A DNA stretch of 64,000 nt, from NCBI RefSeq assembly GCF_000149955.1, contig NC_030993.1:2720650-2784649 (forward strand), read 5' to 3'. Made by a program: the position numbers and the translations under genes. The stretch is from Fusarium oxysporum f. sp. lycopersici 4287. Lineage: Eukaryota > Ascomycota > Sordariomycetes > Hypocreales > Nectriaceae. The notes below the pieces were generated by a model, which was not told where the DNA came from, ran no database searches, and was given only the letters and a program-made list of their open reading frames with translations. Each line of letters begins with the position of its first letter. Position 1 is the stretch's first letter. Below are positions 9,849 to 22,800 of this stretch, in pieces.

Positions 9849-12494
9849 AGCTAGCGGAGTTTTTGCCCTATGTATTATCTACAGCCAATGGATATGATAT
9901 CTCAACTATCCCCAAACAGTTGGCGTTGTCAACATCAAACTGGAACACTACCTCCCTGGTAAACACGTGACAGATGCCTCATTCACGCAGTAAGCAATCT
10001 CATAGCTACGGTTTCAGTCTCATTCCAGGTGATTTGCATACTCAATTCCTGGGTTCATCGACTAGTAGTACTCTACTGCAACTCCATTTCCACTGCCACC
10101 ACCGTCGTCCCAAGTTTATCATACCTGCATGAGCATCCCCCTCACATATACCTACACAAACACCAGAAACAGATTATCTGATCAACCTCTCAACTTACAC
10201 CCTACCCACCGGATCATCTCCGCCTCCTCTCTCGTCCAATAACCTCAGACCACACAATCTCCGTGCCTCTGCAGGCGTCTCAACACAGAAATCACCCATT
10301 TCCACCCCCTGTCCTCGCCCACACACCCCCTTGCTACCGGTTATTCCCACATGACAACCTCCCTTGCCGCACAGCATCTCTTCCCCTTCGCAATTTCCGC
10401 GCCCGTCCCGTCCGCCCGTCGAGGGCTCGGCCCGCGAACCTGGGTAAGCTATATTGTTGTGTAGTAGAGTGTAACCCATCTACAGGCTGTAAACAGAGAC
10501 AGATGCATATTGGTAAGCACCATCCTCTGGGGCCTTCCATCACCAGTTCCCGATGGTGCGTAACACGAGCACGAGCATCTACACAGGCATAAGCGCCTCG
10601 GTCTGTGTACGAAGCGCCGATTGCAGCGAATGCAGCACCACACGAAGCGCATACTCAGATACACGACCTACTTTAACTTGCATCTGTCAAGCCACACAAT
10701 GCTACCCTACCCTGTCAGGATTTGTATGCGTGGAAGCCTCAGAGCCATTGGTTAATAACCGGGCTCATCGAGATGGATATGCTTCACCGGTAATGCTGGT
10801 TGATACACATATGATCAAATCTCTAGGACTTGAGCGTATACAAGTTGCATTTCTTGATCATGGACGAGGATATCGTCGGCTTCACTTTCAATGCACCACG
10901 TTCTTTGGGGTAGTGGTTGCAACGTCAAGCTGACTGGGCATGCAATGACATTGAAACTGCAATTCAAGCGCTGACAAACCAATAATCCTGTGATGATGAG
11001 GCCAGTGGCATGCGAATGCCCCTCAATATTCGTCAATACTTCGTAATGAGGACGGGAAGTTAAGTAAGTAATGGACTGATTTAGATTGGCAAAGAACGAG
11101 AGAACAGACATTACATGCACGTGGAGACACGAAAGCTAAAAACAAATAAACAGCTGAAACTTGTACTCTATCACTAATAACCGCCTACCGACAGAAGGTA
11201 GGAATCTGTAGCCGTGTCGTTGAGACTCAACAACATTGACCAGAAGAAAGCCTATAATCCACCATGCTATGCTTCGTCCGCCTTGATGAAGATGTAAAAG
11301 GCTGTGCTTGCAAATACATGCCCCAACTCGCGTGAAAGCCCGAATTCTGATGCACGAAAAGAAAAGAAAAAGAAAAAGAGAAAGAAATAGAAAGGAAACG
11401 CCCTATTCCTGCGCCTGACGCGGTGCATATATGGATATATCGCGTTAAGCCCAGTCCCTTCCCAATGTTCCATTGATGCTGTCCTCCCTTCCAAATGCGA
11501 CATTTCAAAGAGCTCTGATCCAACAGCAACAGATGGGCTTAAGTATGCCTTATGCCGTTGCCAAGTCTGACCAAGATAACCATGAAGAAGGACTTCAAAC
11601 GCCAGTTTCCGCGGTGATGGATCAGATAAACGAACTCCTCAATGCCGATGCGGTCTGCTGGAAATGCCCAGTGGTGATATCTTGGTATGCGTGTGTCGAG
11701 TCCTTGATCTCGTGTAGCCGTCCGATCCCATGCTCCAATCCTTCTGAATGCAAACGCGGGACGACCGCTCCAGTTTCTTCCATGCTCCAGGGAATCCTGA
11801 TCCATCCTTACCTTATCCCAAATAAACTCCCAGCATTGATATGAACCAAATGAATCTCAATAACCCGCGCTTCCCTGAACCCCGTTCTTTCATGCAAAAA
11901 TACTCTCCTTTGTGACTGGCCACATCTCAACTCCTGATCTTCATTCTTCTTCACTTCCCTTGGTGAATTTCGCCATGCTCTACCCTCTTTGTTTTGCTGC
12001 TTTTCTCTTCTGCTTTTTGGTTTGTACCGTTAAGTTATAGATTGCGCCTCAGTTGCAGTTGCCAATTGTATTGAGAGAAATCAGGGGTGCGGTCAAGTCG
12101 AAGAGGTTCGTAGCGAGAGTGTGTAGCTTGAACTCGAATTACGAGATCCAGGCAAACAGTGCGCCAAGTTACACTAGATCAAGACTGATGATACTTGGTG
12201 TCTGTCGGCTCTGAATTATATCCACACCCAGCCGAACCATCCACAAGACGGCTGTAAGTTGAAGAAGCACTCCCAACTGCGAGGAATCAAAACGCCGTAT
12301 ATAAACGATGAAAATGAATGGGTGTTCGTAAAAAATGGGGAATCATTGACGAAATAGGAAGAAAAAAAGAAAACAAAACATAAAAAAGCAATGAATAAAT
12401 GAAAACACGAAAGTCCCCAAGCCAACAACAGGTATAGTCACACATAAAACCCAACGATGTGGACTGTGATCGTTAACCATGGAGAGTATTTTGT
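9849..12494. other. 2.6-kb intergenic region with a polypurine tract
   Basis: No gene was recognised on either strand. It contains the 3' end of the regulator and the 3' UTR of the RNA-binding gene on the minus strand. A 43-nt polypurine (GAAAA-rich) run lies at 11356-11398 and A-rich sequence at 12355-12415. A 122-codon ORF starts at ATG 11476 but has no domain or composition supporting it. Long 3' UTRs are common for Whi3-type genes, so part of this may be transcribed. Confidence 0.4.
11356..11398. repeat. Polypurine tract
   Basis: A 43-nt run of GAAAA/GAAA units on the plus strand is interrupted by a single T. The complementary strand is a pyrimidine tract. Such tracts are common near fungal promoters and UTRs; a role here is unknown. 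Confidence 0.7.
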
Positions 12495-14135
12495 TTAATT
12501 TCCCAGCATATGAGTTGGACTAAAGCTTGATGATTGAGCATGGGCACTGTGAGGCGATGGCGTAGCATGGTTGTTGAACACAGGAACAGGCCAGGCTTGA
12601 TGTGTGAAACCACCAAAAGTGCCAGCGGGGCTGGAGTTCATCGGGGCCCCTCCATGGAAGGGGCCTCGGCCGTTTCCGAGCATTGGCTGGGGAAGACCAG
12701 GAGGTGGTCCAGGAGCTGGGCGGTTAGCTGACCCGAAAGTATTCATAGAAGCAGCAAGGTTGCCGTTCATTTGACCCAGTGCACCTGGGTTTGCGTGAGC
12801 AGGATTCTGACCAGCTCGCACACCAAGGGGGTTCTTCGAGAAGCTGAGTCGAATTCCACCCTTATTGCTGTTGGACAAAAGTTTCCCATAGAGTTCTGTC
12901 AGTGCCTTGGAAGCGAATGGGATGTCTTCGAATTCGACAAAGCACATAGGCCCATTTCCTTTCGTGCGAAAACAAAGACGTTTGTAGCCCCGCTGCTTGG
13001 AGAAGAGAGTCTTGAGTTCCTCTTCCGCCGTGTCCATGGGAAGATTACCAACATACAGAGTGTTGCAAGGGGGGTTCTGATCAGCCGTATTGGCGTGTGG
13101 ATAGTTCATACGTCCGAATGGTGATTGGTTTGGAGCCTGGTACCCAAAAGGACCCTTGCCCGACGGAGACATAGGGCCAGACTGTGCTGACATTCCGCTT
13201 CCGTATTGAGGTAGAGATGAAGGAGCAGAAGGAGGCATATTGGTGTTGAGTGAAAGAGCAGCCATCCCGTTGATAGGAACACTAGGAACTGTGGCCCTGC
13301 GCGGTGCATTGCCGTAGGAAAGTGCGTCTTCAACTAGGTTGAGGGTGTCATAATTATCGTCAAAAGAATCATTGGCGATAAGGCTCTTGCCTGTCACCCT
13401 GCCAGGCTCGGTCAGGTGATTGCCGATGGGAGATTGTGAGGAGAAAATCTTCTGCAAGTTGTCCTCACTCTGAGGAAGGTCGTGCCCAGGGTAAACATTG
13501 GTTGTTTGAGGGGAGATGCTCTCCAGTGATTGAAAGACCCCGCTGTGAACAGGTTCTGTAGGCTGTTGATGCGAGACAGGGGGCTCGTCGCCGAGAATTT
13601 CGACTCTCAAAAGCGCACTATTGGAAGTGTTCGCGCATCCATCCAGCAGCTTTTTGGCATCCTCAGCGCCTGCCCTTGTTCGGAATTTGAGCAATGCTGT
13701 AAGATAGCGCTGGTCTGCAGATTCCACAGGAAGGAGTTCGACATCAACAAGATCTTGCGACCAAACCAGCATGAACCGCACCGACTCCCTGGAGGTTTCT
13801 AGCGGCAGATTTCGAATTAAGACATGAACCGGGGAAGATGAGAAGCCTATCGGTGCCGGGGTGTATCTGTGGATATCGCGCGATATCTGGGGATGAGGAT
13901 ATGGTGGTGCCATAGATCGAAGGCCAGGAGTGAGAAAACTAGGTGTAGCCATGGCCGAGAGTGTTGCAGCAGATGCAACTGTACTTGAGGTATTGGATAG
14001 GGCTGCCGTCGCAGCAGAGGGTTTGACTGAAGTAGTGGATGGAGGCGGCAAAGGACTTGCGCGATAGGAAAGATTAGCTGTTGGAGATGCTATCCTTGCT
14101 GGATCGGATGGTGGTGCGCTTCGATCAATGTTCAT
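12495..14135 (-). CDS. Whi3/Scw1-type RNA-binding protein with two RRMs
   Basis: A single uninterrupted frame of 546 residues starts with ATG at 14135. The N-terminal 90 residues are Ser/Ala/Pro-rich. The first RRM covers about 100-180 (VHVLIRNLPLE, then TALLKFRTRAGAEDAKKLL). The middle is low complexity with Gly/Pro/Ser. The second RRM, about 360-440, has the diagnostic NTLYVGNLPMDT, KRLCFRTKGNGPMCFVEFED and GGIRLSFSKNPLGVR. The tail is Gly/Pro/Asn-rich. Whi3 in budding yeast and Scw1 in fission yeast bind mRNAs and affect cell-cycle commitment and cell-wall integrity; the same cytoplasmic role is inferred. The upstream 1 kb may be a spliced 5' leader, and an extra 5' coding exon cannot be excluded. 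Confidence 0.88.
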   Translation of the reverse strand: MNIDRSAPPSDPARIASPTANLSYRASPLPPPSTTSVKPSAATAALSNTSSTVASAATLSAMATPSFLTPGLRSMAPPYPHPQISRDIHRYTPAPIGFSSSPVHVLIRNLPLETSRESVRFMLVWSQDLVDVELLPVESADQRYLTALLKFRTRAGAEDAKKLLDGCANTSNSALLRVEILGDEPPVSHQQPTEPVHSGVFQSLESISPQTTNVYPGHDLPQSEDNLQKIFSSQSPIGNHLTEPGRVTGKSLIANDSFDDNYDTLNLVEDALSYGNAPRRATVPSVPINGMAALSLNTNMPPSAPSSLPQYGSGMSAQSGPMSPSGKGPFGYQAPNQSPFGRMNYPHANTADQNPPCNTLYVGNLPMDTAEEELKTLFSKQRGYKRLCFRTKGNGPMCFVEFEDIPFASKALTELYGKLLSNSNKGGIRLSFSKNPLGVRAGQNPAHANPGALGQMNGNLAASMNTFGSANRPAPGPPPGLPQPMLGNGRGPFHGGAPMNSSPAGTFGGFTHQAWPVPVFNNHATPSPHSAHAQSSSFSPTHMLGN

Positions 14136-16195
14136 TGCCCACTGTGCAGTTGCATAAGCTGGGACAAGACCTAATTCGTCGGGGAGATACGATTTGGGGT
14201 TAAGCGAATGCGACTATCGAAGAGATCTGGGAGTTCAAGCTTGTCGTAATCGCGTTTGTCGTGGGTATTGGTGCAGTCGCGGTCGCAATCGCAAAGTTGA
14301 TGAGTGTTTCGTCAAATTTTGAGAGATGAGTGACAACCTAGTAAGGGTGAATGGTTTGAGGCGGATCGTAGTCTGGCGCAATCTGCCTTTACGTGGTGGT
14401 TGAGGATCGAGGTAAACAGTTGCGCGTTGATCGCTGGCACCGATGATTGACTCAATGATATCAGTATGCAATTGGGTCTGAAGGTCGCTATAATCAAGAC
14501 AAGTATGATGTGCGCTCTGTAAGTGCGATGTCGCGTTAGCAAGATGATGGGTAGAATGCGCCGAGAAAATGACGTGAAAATGAGTGCGACAGACAGGACA
14601 GACTGTCGCAGTGAGCAGAGCAAGCAGGTGTGGTGCAAGTTGCAATGAATGTTGCGAGGATTGGGGAGGGGGGCCGTTGTGGTTAATGTAGGGGGCGCCA
14701 GAAACTCTCCATACCCCAGCCGTAGGACACGGCTACCTTAGGTAGGGGAGAAACGGTAGCGGCAGCGGTAGTGTCTGTAGCGAGAAGATGGTGGGAAGGA
14801 TTGGCAATGCTTGGTATCCCTACAGCAGGTAGGTGGATTTGGGGCCTGCGTGGGAGGTATGGGTGTCCCGAAGACCAGACTGGTATGTGACTGAGATACG
14901 CTGGGGTGAGGGAACGCGGGATTGTACCTTGGTGCCTGAATCAAGCGAGGGAGTTTTAAACACCTTGTGTAAGAGGAGCCAAGGGAATGGAGACCAACCC
15001 AGAGAGTGCGACTCGGTGGGTAGCAGCAAAGTGACGGGACAGGCGGACCAGGTAACACTCAAGAGTGGTACGGATACTGATGCCAGTAGTTACTTGTCCT
15101 GGGCTACCAAAGATTGAAGAGAACGACAACCCTGCGAAATCCTGCAAGTGTGTGTGCATGTGTGTATGTGTAGATGGAGGGATGATGTTGGGAATGAAGG
15201 GGAGAAACGGGAAATGAAGTGGATAGTTTGGAAGCAGAACACGGGAGATGGACGGAGAGGGGGGAGCAAGACCGTGTGATATTGTCAACCACCTTACCTT
15301 AGTAAAGTCACTCACTTATTTTAAGAGAGATACAGATGTGTAGGCAGAGTAGGTAGTGGAGATAGGTGAGAACTTGGAGGGTAACAACGGCAGCGAGAAT
15401 CGCAAAGTGCGGCGCGGGCGCAGTAGTCTGTAGGTAAGCTGGTAGGGTAAGGTAAGGTATACTCGGTAGCTGGAGGTGAGAATCTGTCGCACGTGTCCCG
15501 GTAATTCCTCAGCTAGGTCAAGGTACAGTAAGTAAGTAAGTAAGGTCCGTTTCCTTCTGACGCTCGGTCCAAGCACTGCTGATCGATTTGGTTTCTTGCT
15601 TGGGCTGGGCTGGGCTGGGCTGCTTCGGCTGCTTCCAAGTCTTTGGTTCAATGGAGTAAATTGGATCCGGTCCTTGTCCTTGTTGTGCCTGGACGCTTTG
15701 CTTGTCTTTGGTGGACACGGCCTTCGCTAGCGAGTATCGTGTCCGGGGATCAGGTCCGGGGATCAAGGGGCTCAGAGAAGCTTGGACTAAAGTGGAATGG
15801 TTGGAAAATAGAGTGGTTTTCTGCTTGGTTTCGAAGATGCTATTGTTGATCCAAACACCTGAGAAAATGCTGATGAGTAGAGAGTTGTTAAAGAAGCCCC
15901 AAGGTAAAATACGGCAGATGGTGCAGGTCGCCTTGATATTCGAGGATCCAAAATGCGTCTCTTGCAGATCCTACAGTGTTGCGCTGGACTCGGTGTTGTA
16001 TATGCAGTCAGTATGCAGTTGGCCGACGCAGTCCAGTCGAAGCTGTTTCAGCCGCGATTGAGACTCGATGTGCCTGAAATGGTTCGAATGTCAGATTAGC
16101 CACTTGAGGTCCAAGCGGTCATCTGTATCATTACGTACGTACGCAATAAGTTGCTTCCAGGTAATTCCCAGGCAAATCAGTCCGTCCATACTCAA
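14136..16195. other. Upstream region of the Whi3/Scw1 gene with simple repeats
   Basis: No gene was recognised. The first 1 to 1.5 kb is probably the 5' leader and promoter of the minus-strand RNA-binding gene. Simple repeats are GTAA x4 at 15528-15543 and TGGGC x4 at 15601-15620. Several 60-136-codon frames on the minus strand lack family features. The interval ends in an assembly gap. Confidence 0.4.
15601..15620. repeat. TGGGC x4 microsatellite
   Basis: Four perfect pentanucleotide copies, continuing as tg and preceded by ct, lie upstream of the RNA-binding gene. A GTAA x4 run lies 58 bp to the left. Confidence 0.9.
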
Positions 16196-16815
16196 NNNNN
16201 NNNNNNNNNNNNNNNNNNNNNNNNNNNNNNNNNNNNNNNNNNNNNNNNNNNNNNNNNNNNNNNNNNNNNNNNNNNNNNNNNNNNNNNNNNNNNNNNNNNN
16301 NNNNNNNNNNNNNNNNNNNNNNNNNNNNNNNNNNNNNNNNNNNNNNNNNNNNNNNNNNNNNNNNNNNNNNNNNNNNNNNNNNNNNNNNNNNNNNNNNNNN
16401 NNNNNNNNNNNNNNNNNNNNNNNNNNNNNNNNNNNNNNNNNNNNNNNNNNNNNNNNNNNNNNNNNNNNNNNNNNNNNNNNNNNNNNNNNNNNNNNNNNNN
16501 NNNNNNNNNNNNNNNNNNNNNNNNNNNNNNNNNNNNNNNNNNNNNNNNNNNNNNNNNNNNNNNNNNNNNNNNNNNNNNNNNNNNNNNNNNNNNNNNNNNN
16601 NNNNNNNNNNNNNNNNNNNNNNNNNNNNNNNNNNNNNNNNNNNNNNNNNNNNNNNNNNNNNNNNNNNNNNNNNNNNNNNNNNNNNNNNNNNNNNNNNNNN
16701 NNNNNNNNNNNNNNNNNNNNNNNNNNNNNNNNNNNNNNNNNNNNNNNNNNNNNNNNNNNNNNNNNNNNNNNNNNNNNNNNNNNNNNNNNNNNNNNNNNNN
16801 NNNNNNNNNNNNNNN
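16196..16815. other. Assembly gap (620 N)
   Basis: An unbroken run of N. Reading frames reported across it are meaningless. Flanking sequence on both sides is ordinary non-coding DNA, so no gene can be claimed to cross it. Confidence 0.99.
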
Positions 16816-19800
16816 TTTGTCCCTAGGCTATCGTACCAATCGGAGCACGATCGCATGGTGTGGTGCAAAGTCAAAACAAAAGAAAGTCTGTCTACCTGAA
16901 GTTTAGCGTAATCCGGCGCCATCTGGCGAATGAATGACTTCTTCTGAGGTTGAAAGTGGTGGACGCTAAAGATGGAGTTTGACGCTAATTTTTCACAACC
17001 AGCATCAAAGAAGCAAAATGCCGACCAGACAGACCAGACAAGACAGGCATGGAGGGGGAGGGGGGAAATGCGCCAAACCGAAGACGAGCTCAGTACATCT
17101 GCGAGGGGCAGGTGATGTAATGTCATGTTGGGATCATCATCCAGAGGTCAACAAACAAAGCAAATTCAAACATTGATCCATCCTCTGAGGGCCAGGCAGG
17201 CAGGTCGCACATGGTCATAGTGGCTAAACGCAATAACATTATGGGCCGGTATCTGTCATTTCACGCCGCGTCGATACCGTTCGATTGCATCCAAGGCTGG
17301 CAATTATCCAATGGAGATGGCTGATTCATTGGGGTTTGTTAGATTGGATGGTTGCTAAGCCTGCAAGTCAAGCGCCCTTGAATAGAGAGATCTCAGATCA
17401 AACAAGGTCATCAAGATCGAGTCTGTCATAGAACCCATCTGGGCAATCCCTTCCTGCCCAAACAAGCGAGCAACAACTGCAGGCAGTACTTTCCACCTCG
17501 TCTTGTTTCCCCCGGCGGCTCTTACCAATCTCACATACATTTACATGCAACAGAACAAAGAACAGAGAGCGGGGAAGGATCTTGCTTGGCCATCCACTTC
17601 TCGCTCATGCAAAATTAATTACTGTACCAGGCTGTGGTTTCCTCGCCCTCCCCTCGGCAACTAAATCGCCGAATGAAGTCTCGACAAGCGGGAACTTGGA
17701 AGGTGAGCTTCCTACTGAATTGGTCGATTTACGATCATGATGATGATAGAGTTGGTAGGTAGCACCTATGTAGTGTACGTCACGTACATCATAACATTAT
17801 CATTTACATCATTTAACTCTTGTTACAAAACAAAACCATTGGACTTGGTAAAAGGGTTCTTTAGGCACTCAGGCACAAGCTTATCATCAGCTGCTTCCAT
17901 ACCAATGAGCACACTCGCAACCGCGCCTCAGCCTGAAACTGAAGGGTCCAAACGCCAACTCAGACTTTAATTCAACCCTCCCATGGACACAAACAAGATC
18001 ACCAGGGCAATATTCACCCAAGTTTGACTTTCGCAGAGCTGCTGTCATCATTTGTCCCTATTATCGTCGTTGCACAGAAGCCAAACTCGGGCTTGCGACT
18101 TTGTTTACTTTTTATTACCTTGTGGACGACATACAAGCAGCCACAGTAACACTGCCTACGAACTCGCCTGGGTGTGGTTAAAGTTCATCTGCATCTCAAA
18201 TGAACTGTAACCTCGTGCTGCTGTAAACGCAAGCTGGCTCTTGCCCGGATGTCTGTGGCAAGACGACGTTGACACCATAGACAGGGAGGGGAACACTGCT
18301 TCCTTCCAAGAAGACACTCTAATGATGTGAAACCAGGGAACTCCGACCGAAGCATGAAAAACACGTCGGCCCGTCGAGCTACGTATTAGCACGTAAATAA
18401 AAGCCATCCAAAGTGCACCCTCTACGTATTGTACTGAGTGCCTCTGGGTCTGGGGCGTGTTGTCCCGACAGGAGCCACGTCTACCCCCCATTTTGGAGGT
18501 GCCTGCTGAGAACATTGGACCTTCTAGCAAGTCCCCAGTCCTGTCAACCTCCCAACTCAGTTACAACTAAACCACCCAGGGCTGTGGCCGCGGGCGGGAG
18601 GGGTGCACAGCCGGTGAGCCAGCCATGCAGCGATTGTTGACAGGGGTAAACAGGCCCCTCCCCTACCTCTTCCCCTGTCAATCAACCAAGATACAATGCC
18701 CTGTTGCTGGAAGCTTTCTTCTTGCCGTGTTTGTCATCTCAATGCCCACTGGAGAGCACGGTCTGGGTGAAGGGGATGCATCTCTCTCCAGTTTGGTGGT
18801 GTCGCTAGAAGTCAATGCGTTCGCCAGCGCAGACTGAACGGCATATCGAAGACAAAGCAACGGCGGGCCTCGGGGTCTTATCCTTCCGGAATTCGAGCTT
18901 TGTCCGTGTGGTTGTGCTCGGTCAATCTGGTTCATGGTTGAGCAGGTGCATGGATGACCATGGCCACGTTTATGATACACCCGCAGAATGTGTAGAACGC
19001 CTAGGTTCCCACATATCGCTATCAAGCTCAAGATTGAGCGACATGGTAGAACAGCTCGCCTGCATACAACGGCTGGGAATAGACACAAGAGCATTCCCAG
19101 ATTATTGGGCTCCGGGATCGATCGAACGGCCCGCTTGCATCCACAGGCTTAATAATTGGCCCCCACCACGGACATACAGGATGGGGAATTGGAACTGAGA
19201 TATGCGCTAGTCAATGCCAGTTTGACGATAAAGTGAAACTACAACAGCTGCACAGTTTCAAGCTTCACGGAAACATACTTGGGAGCTCAAGGCCAGGGGG
19301 CTTGTCAACGGAAACCAGGCATCCTGCGAGTGGAGTCATGGCTTGAACTCTGTAGTGCACATCAGAGATGGCTCCGCTTGGTTCCAATGCCTGGATAATC
19401 CTTCTTGTCCCAGCAATGTTTCATACCTTCTCAAGGTCGTACAGACATAGCCACGGATAAAAACGACGCTATGGGCTACAAGAGACAGACGTTAAATTCG
19501 TTCAGAAATCATCTCGGCAGCCTTTGGAAACTTCCCAAAGACGAATCCATCAACACCCAGCTTAGCTTCTAGTCGAGTTCTGAAATAACAAAATAGCAGA
19601 ATCGGGGACCCCCAATGGCAGCGGCCCCTTCCAAGAAGGACATCCCTTCTTCTCCCTTCATCGGTAGCATGCCTTCTTCGTACCCGTATCACGTTTTTTT
19701 CAGCCACCAAAAAGGCACGGCCTCGGCAGGATACCCGTTCCAAAACCGAAGCCCACTCCACCTGGGCTTCTTCAATCACTTTAAGGATGCGAAGGCTGAG

Positions 19801-22800
19801 ACTTAAGCTACTGAATGACTTCATAGTCCTTCATATATCGTAACCTTACCGTTGTATTGGAAACATTCTCATTTCTCCATTCTTCACTACGGTTTTGAAC
19901 CGGATCCCCAAAGGCAGGAAGGAGAATGCAGGCAGGATGCAATGACCCCGTCAATGAATCGTCATCTTGAGTTATTGCTGATGGAAGCGTGCGTCAAAGA
20001 ATATTCAATCGAGGATACTGACATACTCACTTCAAGATTCTGAATATCAATGATCCAGTGTACTGGCACTTACTACAAATTTCAGCTCATTGGATGATAA
20101 TTATTTTCGCAAGAAGGGATGGTGTGTCAAACCTCACATACCTTTGTTACCAGAGCTTCTTTTTTTCGCGAATAAATAGGAAGACACAACAAAGGTAACC
20201 ATCACTTTCTCGTTGTTGAGACTGAGTCATAGCCTTATCGAAGGTGATGGTGTTATCGCAGATCTATTGCCTGGCGCGCGAGGATGCAGCTTGAAATTTG
20301 AAGTTTGACGTTCCCGGATAACGACCCTGGGTCGCATCGTCCACCAGCCCAATTAGGTCGTCATTACTCGATCCCGATTGGGCTTTGCCAGCCCATGCCT
20401 GCAGAAGAGCTTGAGGAACAGGATGTTTTGCACCCCTACGCTCGGTATCCTATTGGCTTGACTAGAGGTGTGTGTGATCAGACCTCGTGGTGATATCGCA
20501 TAGCTTCTTGCCAGTCATTGCACTGATGACGGATATGAGAATCCTTGGAGACTGAACAAGCGCTTTGTGGGAAATTTCAATGTGAACTTTCAGTAGCTCA
20601 TTTACGAGTCTCAAATTTGCAAAGACGGGCTTGCTGCGTCGTAAGTATAATGTTGTCCACAATTCCTTCAGGCATACGGCGCCAACCATCCAGCCGTACA
20701 TACGCGGATCTCTTACCGATTTCGCTTGTTGGGAGCGCCATCACATCTCAGATACAGTAGGTACAATCGTGCGCAATGGGGTGATACCCATTAAACGATT
20801 TGTCCCTTGCTACCCACGCAGGAAACCAACATGTGGTCTAACGGTACCACGTGAATGACGGATTGCGGCTGAGCGCAACATTCTCAGGCACAGATTCAGG
20901 GTCTTGGTAAAGAAATTGCCAAACACATACGTTAAACGAGTTGACCATTCTACAGAACCCAGCCATTGATCTGAAGTTGAAGATGGTGCTATCAACGTCT
21001 CACAACGCGTGTTTATTGCAGCACAGAAAGGAAAGCCTAGATTGCTTCTCATGGGGTTGCTACTTTCAGGTCATTGATTGATTTTGACCATTGTGTGGAG
21101 GAAACCACCCTACCATATTCGATACGACAGGGATCCCCTGGCGTGGCATTTAACGCCAACAGTCCAGCCCAATTCACAGGCCTGCGCCCTAGTCCATGAG
21201 TGAGGTCACAGAGGCATAAGCGTGCCAGGCCCAGACATCCCAGCCTGTTGGTCAGAGCTGGTGCGTCTAAAGCCCGTCACATCCCGGTGGTATCACTGGA
21301 TCTATAATGACTCCTTGGGCAAACTTACGACTACCATTTTGAGAAAACACATTCAGTCTAAAAAACTTGGTTCAACCGACCAAGGGCGGTTGATCTCGGG
21401 TCTGGCTTCACATCGGATGGGACCACAACGCAATCAAGTTATACACTGCGTGCTGATGAGTGACGTGCCCTGTTGTTGACTTTGGGATCCATCAAATTCT
21501 AGACGAAATGATCGACGGTGTCCGGTAACCGTCGATACTCATGTGACACATTCAAATCTTCTCTCCCTTCTCAAGACAGACTAAAGTCCTAGACAGCCAC
21601 TGTCTAAGCCGTTGGGTGGATATGCTTGTTCACACTAACATTGAACCCTTGCCTTGAGACAAGGAGATAACTACAGAGTCACTAATGACGAGGGAAGACG
21701 ATCCCCTGCGCGACTGTGTGAAATACTCCGAAAGCAAGGGATAGCTTTTGGATGAAGGCTAAATAGCGCCCCCGAGTCCCTAATCATTCGCTTTACCTCA
21801 TAAAACTGAGTTCAACACTGCTATCCTGACATGATTTTGGCCAGCAAACGTCGTTGCTTCAGCATCGGGCCGTTTGTACCACGGCGTTGAAGCCAGATGA
21901 ATCAGAACATCCAAGTTGGCGGAAGTTATGCTTAGAACAAGGGGCTGAAAGCTTACACCAGATGAATCTACCTCAGCATACGGTAGACTGACTAGCAGCT
22001 ATTTTGCAGACGGGCAGCTCAAGGTTCCTGGGCTAGACGATGACAACCACACCCTCCCAGATCAACCACCTACATTGGCAATGATGGGGGTGATCAAGTT
22101 TATCATCCGCACGATCATATGTGATGACGAAGATGACTGCCAAATCTCTTTTATAAGATCAACGGTCGCCTGACCAGCAATAATTTGCCTATTTGCTGAC
22201 TTGGCATTCATGCCGGGTGTTTCAATGGATAAATGGCCTGAGAAAGGGCAGTTGACTATCAGCACGTCAAAGTTCACAAAATCTTTCACCAAATTCCGAA
22301 CTACACAGCCTCAACATGAAGATACCGTTGCCATCTTGGGGCCTGCAGCTGTCTCGAAAACAGATTGTTCAGCGAGTCTTTCTCAAACAGCGCAGTTCGG
22401 CACCGGAGGCCCAGCACAGCACTTCATTGTGCTGGGCCTCCGAATCACAGGGGAAAAGTCCGTAGCGAAATCTTGTCTATACCACAACCCTTCGCATACC
22501 AAGGCTACTGGGCTCTAGTGAATGTCAATCTTCGGTCGTGGCTCCCGGCAATGTAGCCTCTGTTGAGATATGGGTGTGGAAACTCTTGTCTGCTGTGGTG
22601 TCCGAAAATAGACACGAGCCTGGCTGGGACTGCTAAGCTTCGAACAGCCATGGGCATACAAGAGGTGAAAGGGAACATGGCGAAGTGCATCAGAACCCTT
22701 TATCACTTCCTCGGTGAGTATTGGAGAAGCTCATCGGATTTATGTTCTGCGAGCCCAGAATTGTTTGGGCATTGATGTTCCCATCACTGTCACTGGACTC

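Noticed and set aside
11476..11844. 122-codon plus-strand frame
   Set aside because: No domain, no clear neighbour or splice support; lies in the UTR/intergenic region between two genes.
16131..17126. Frames of 250-331 codons across the first N gap
   Set aside because: Most of their length is unknown bases, and flanks have no coding character.
18678..19198. Overlapping frames of 127-138 codons on both strands
   Set aside because: Open in several frames at once with no domain; probably chance.
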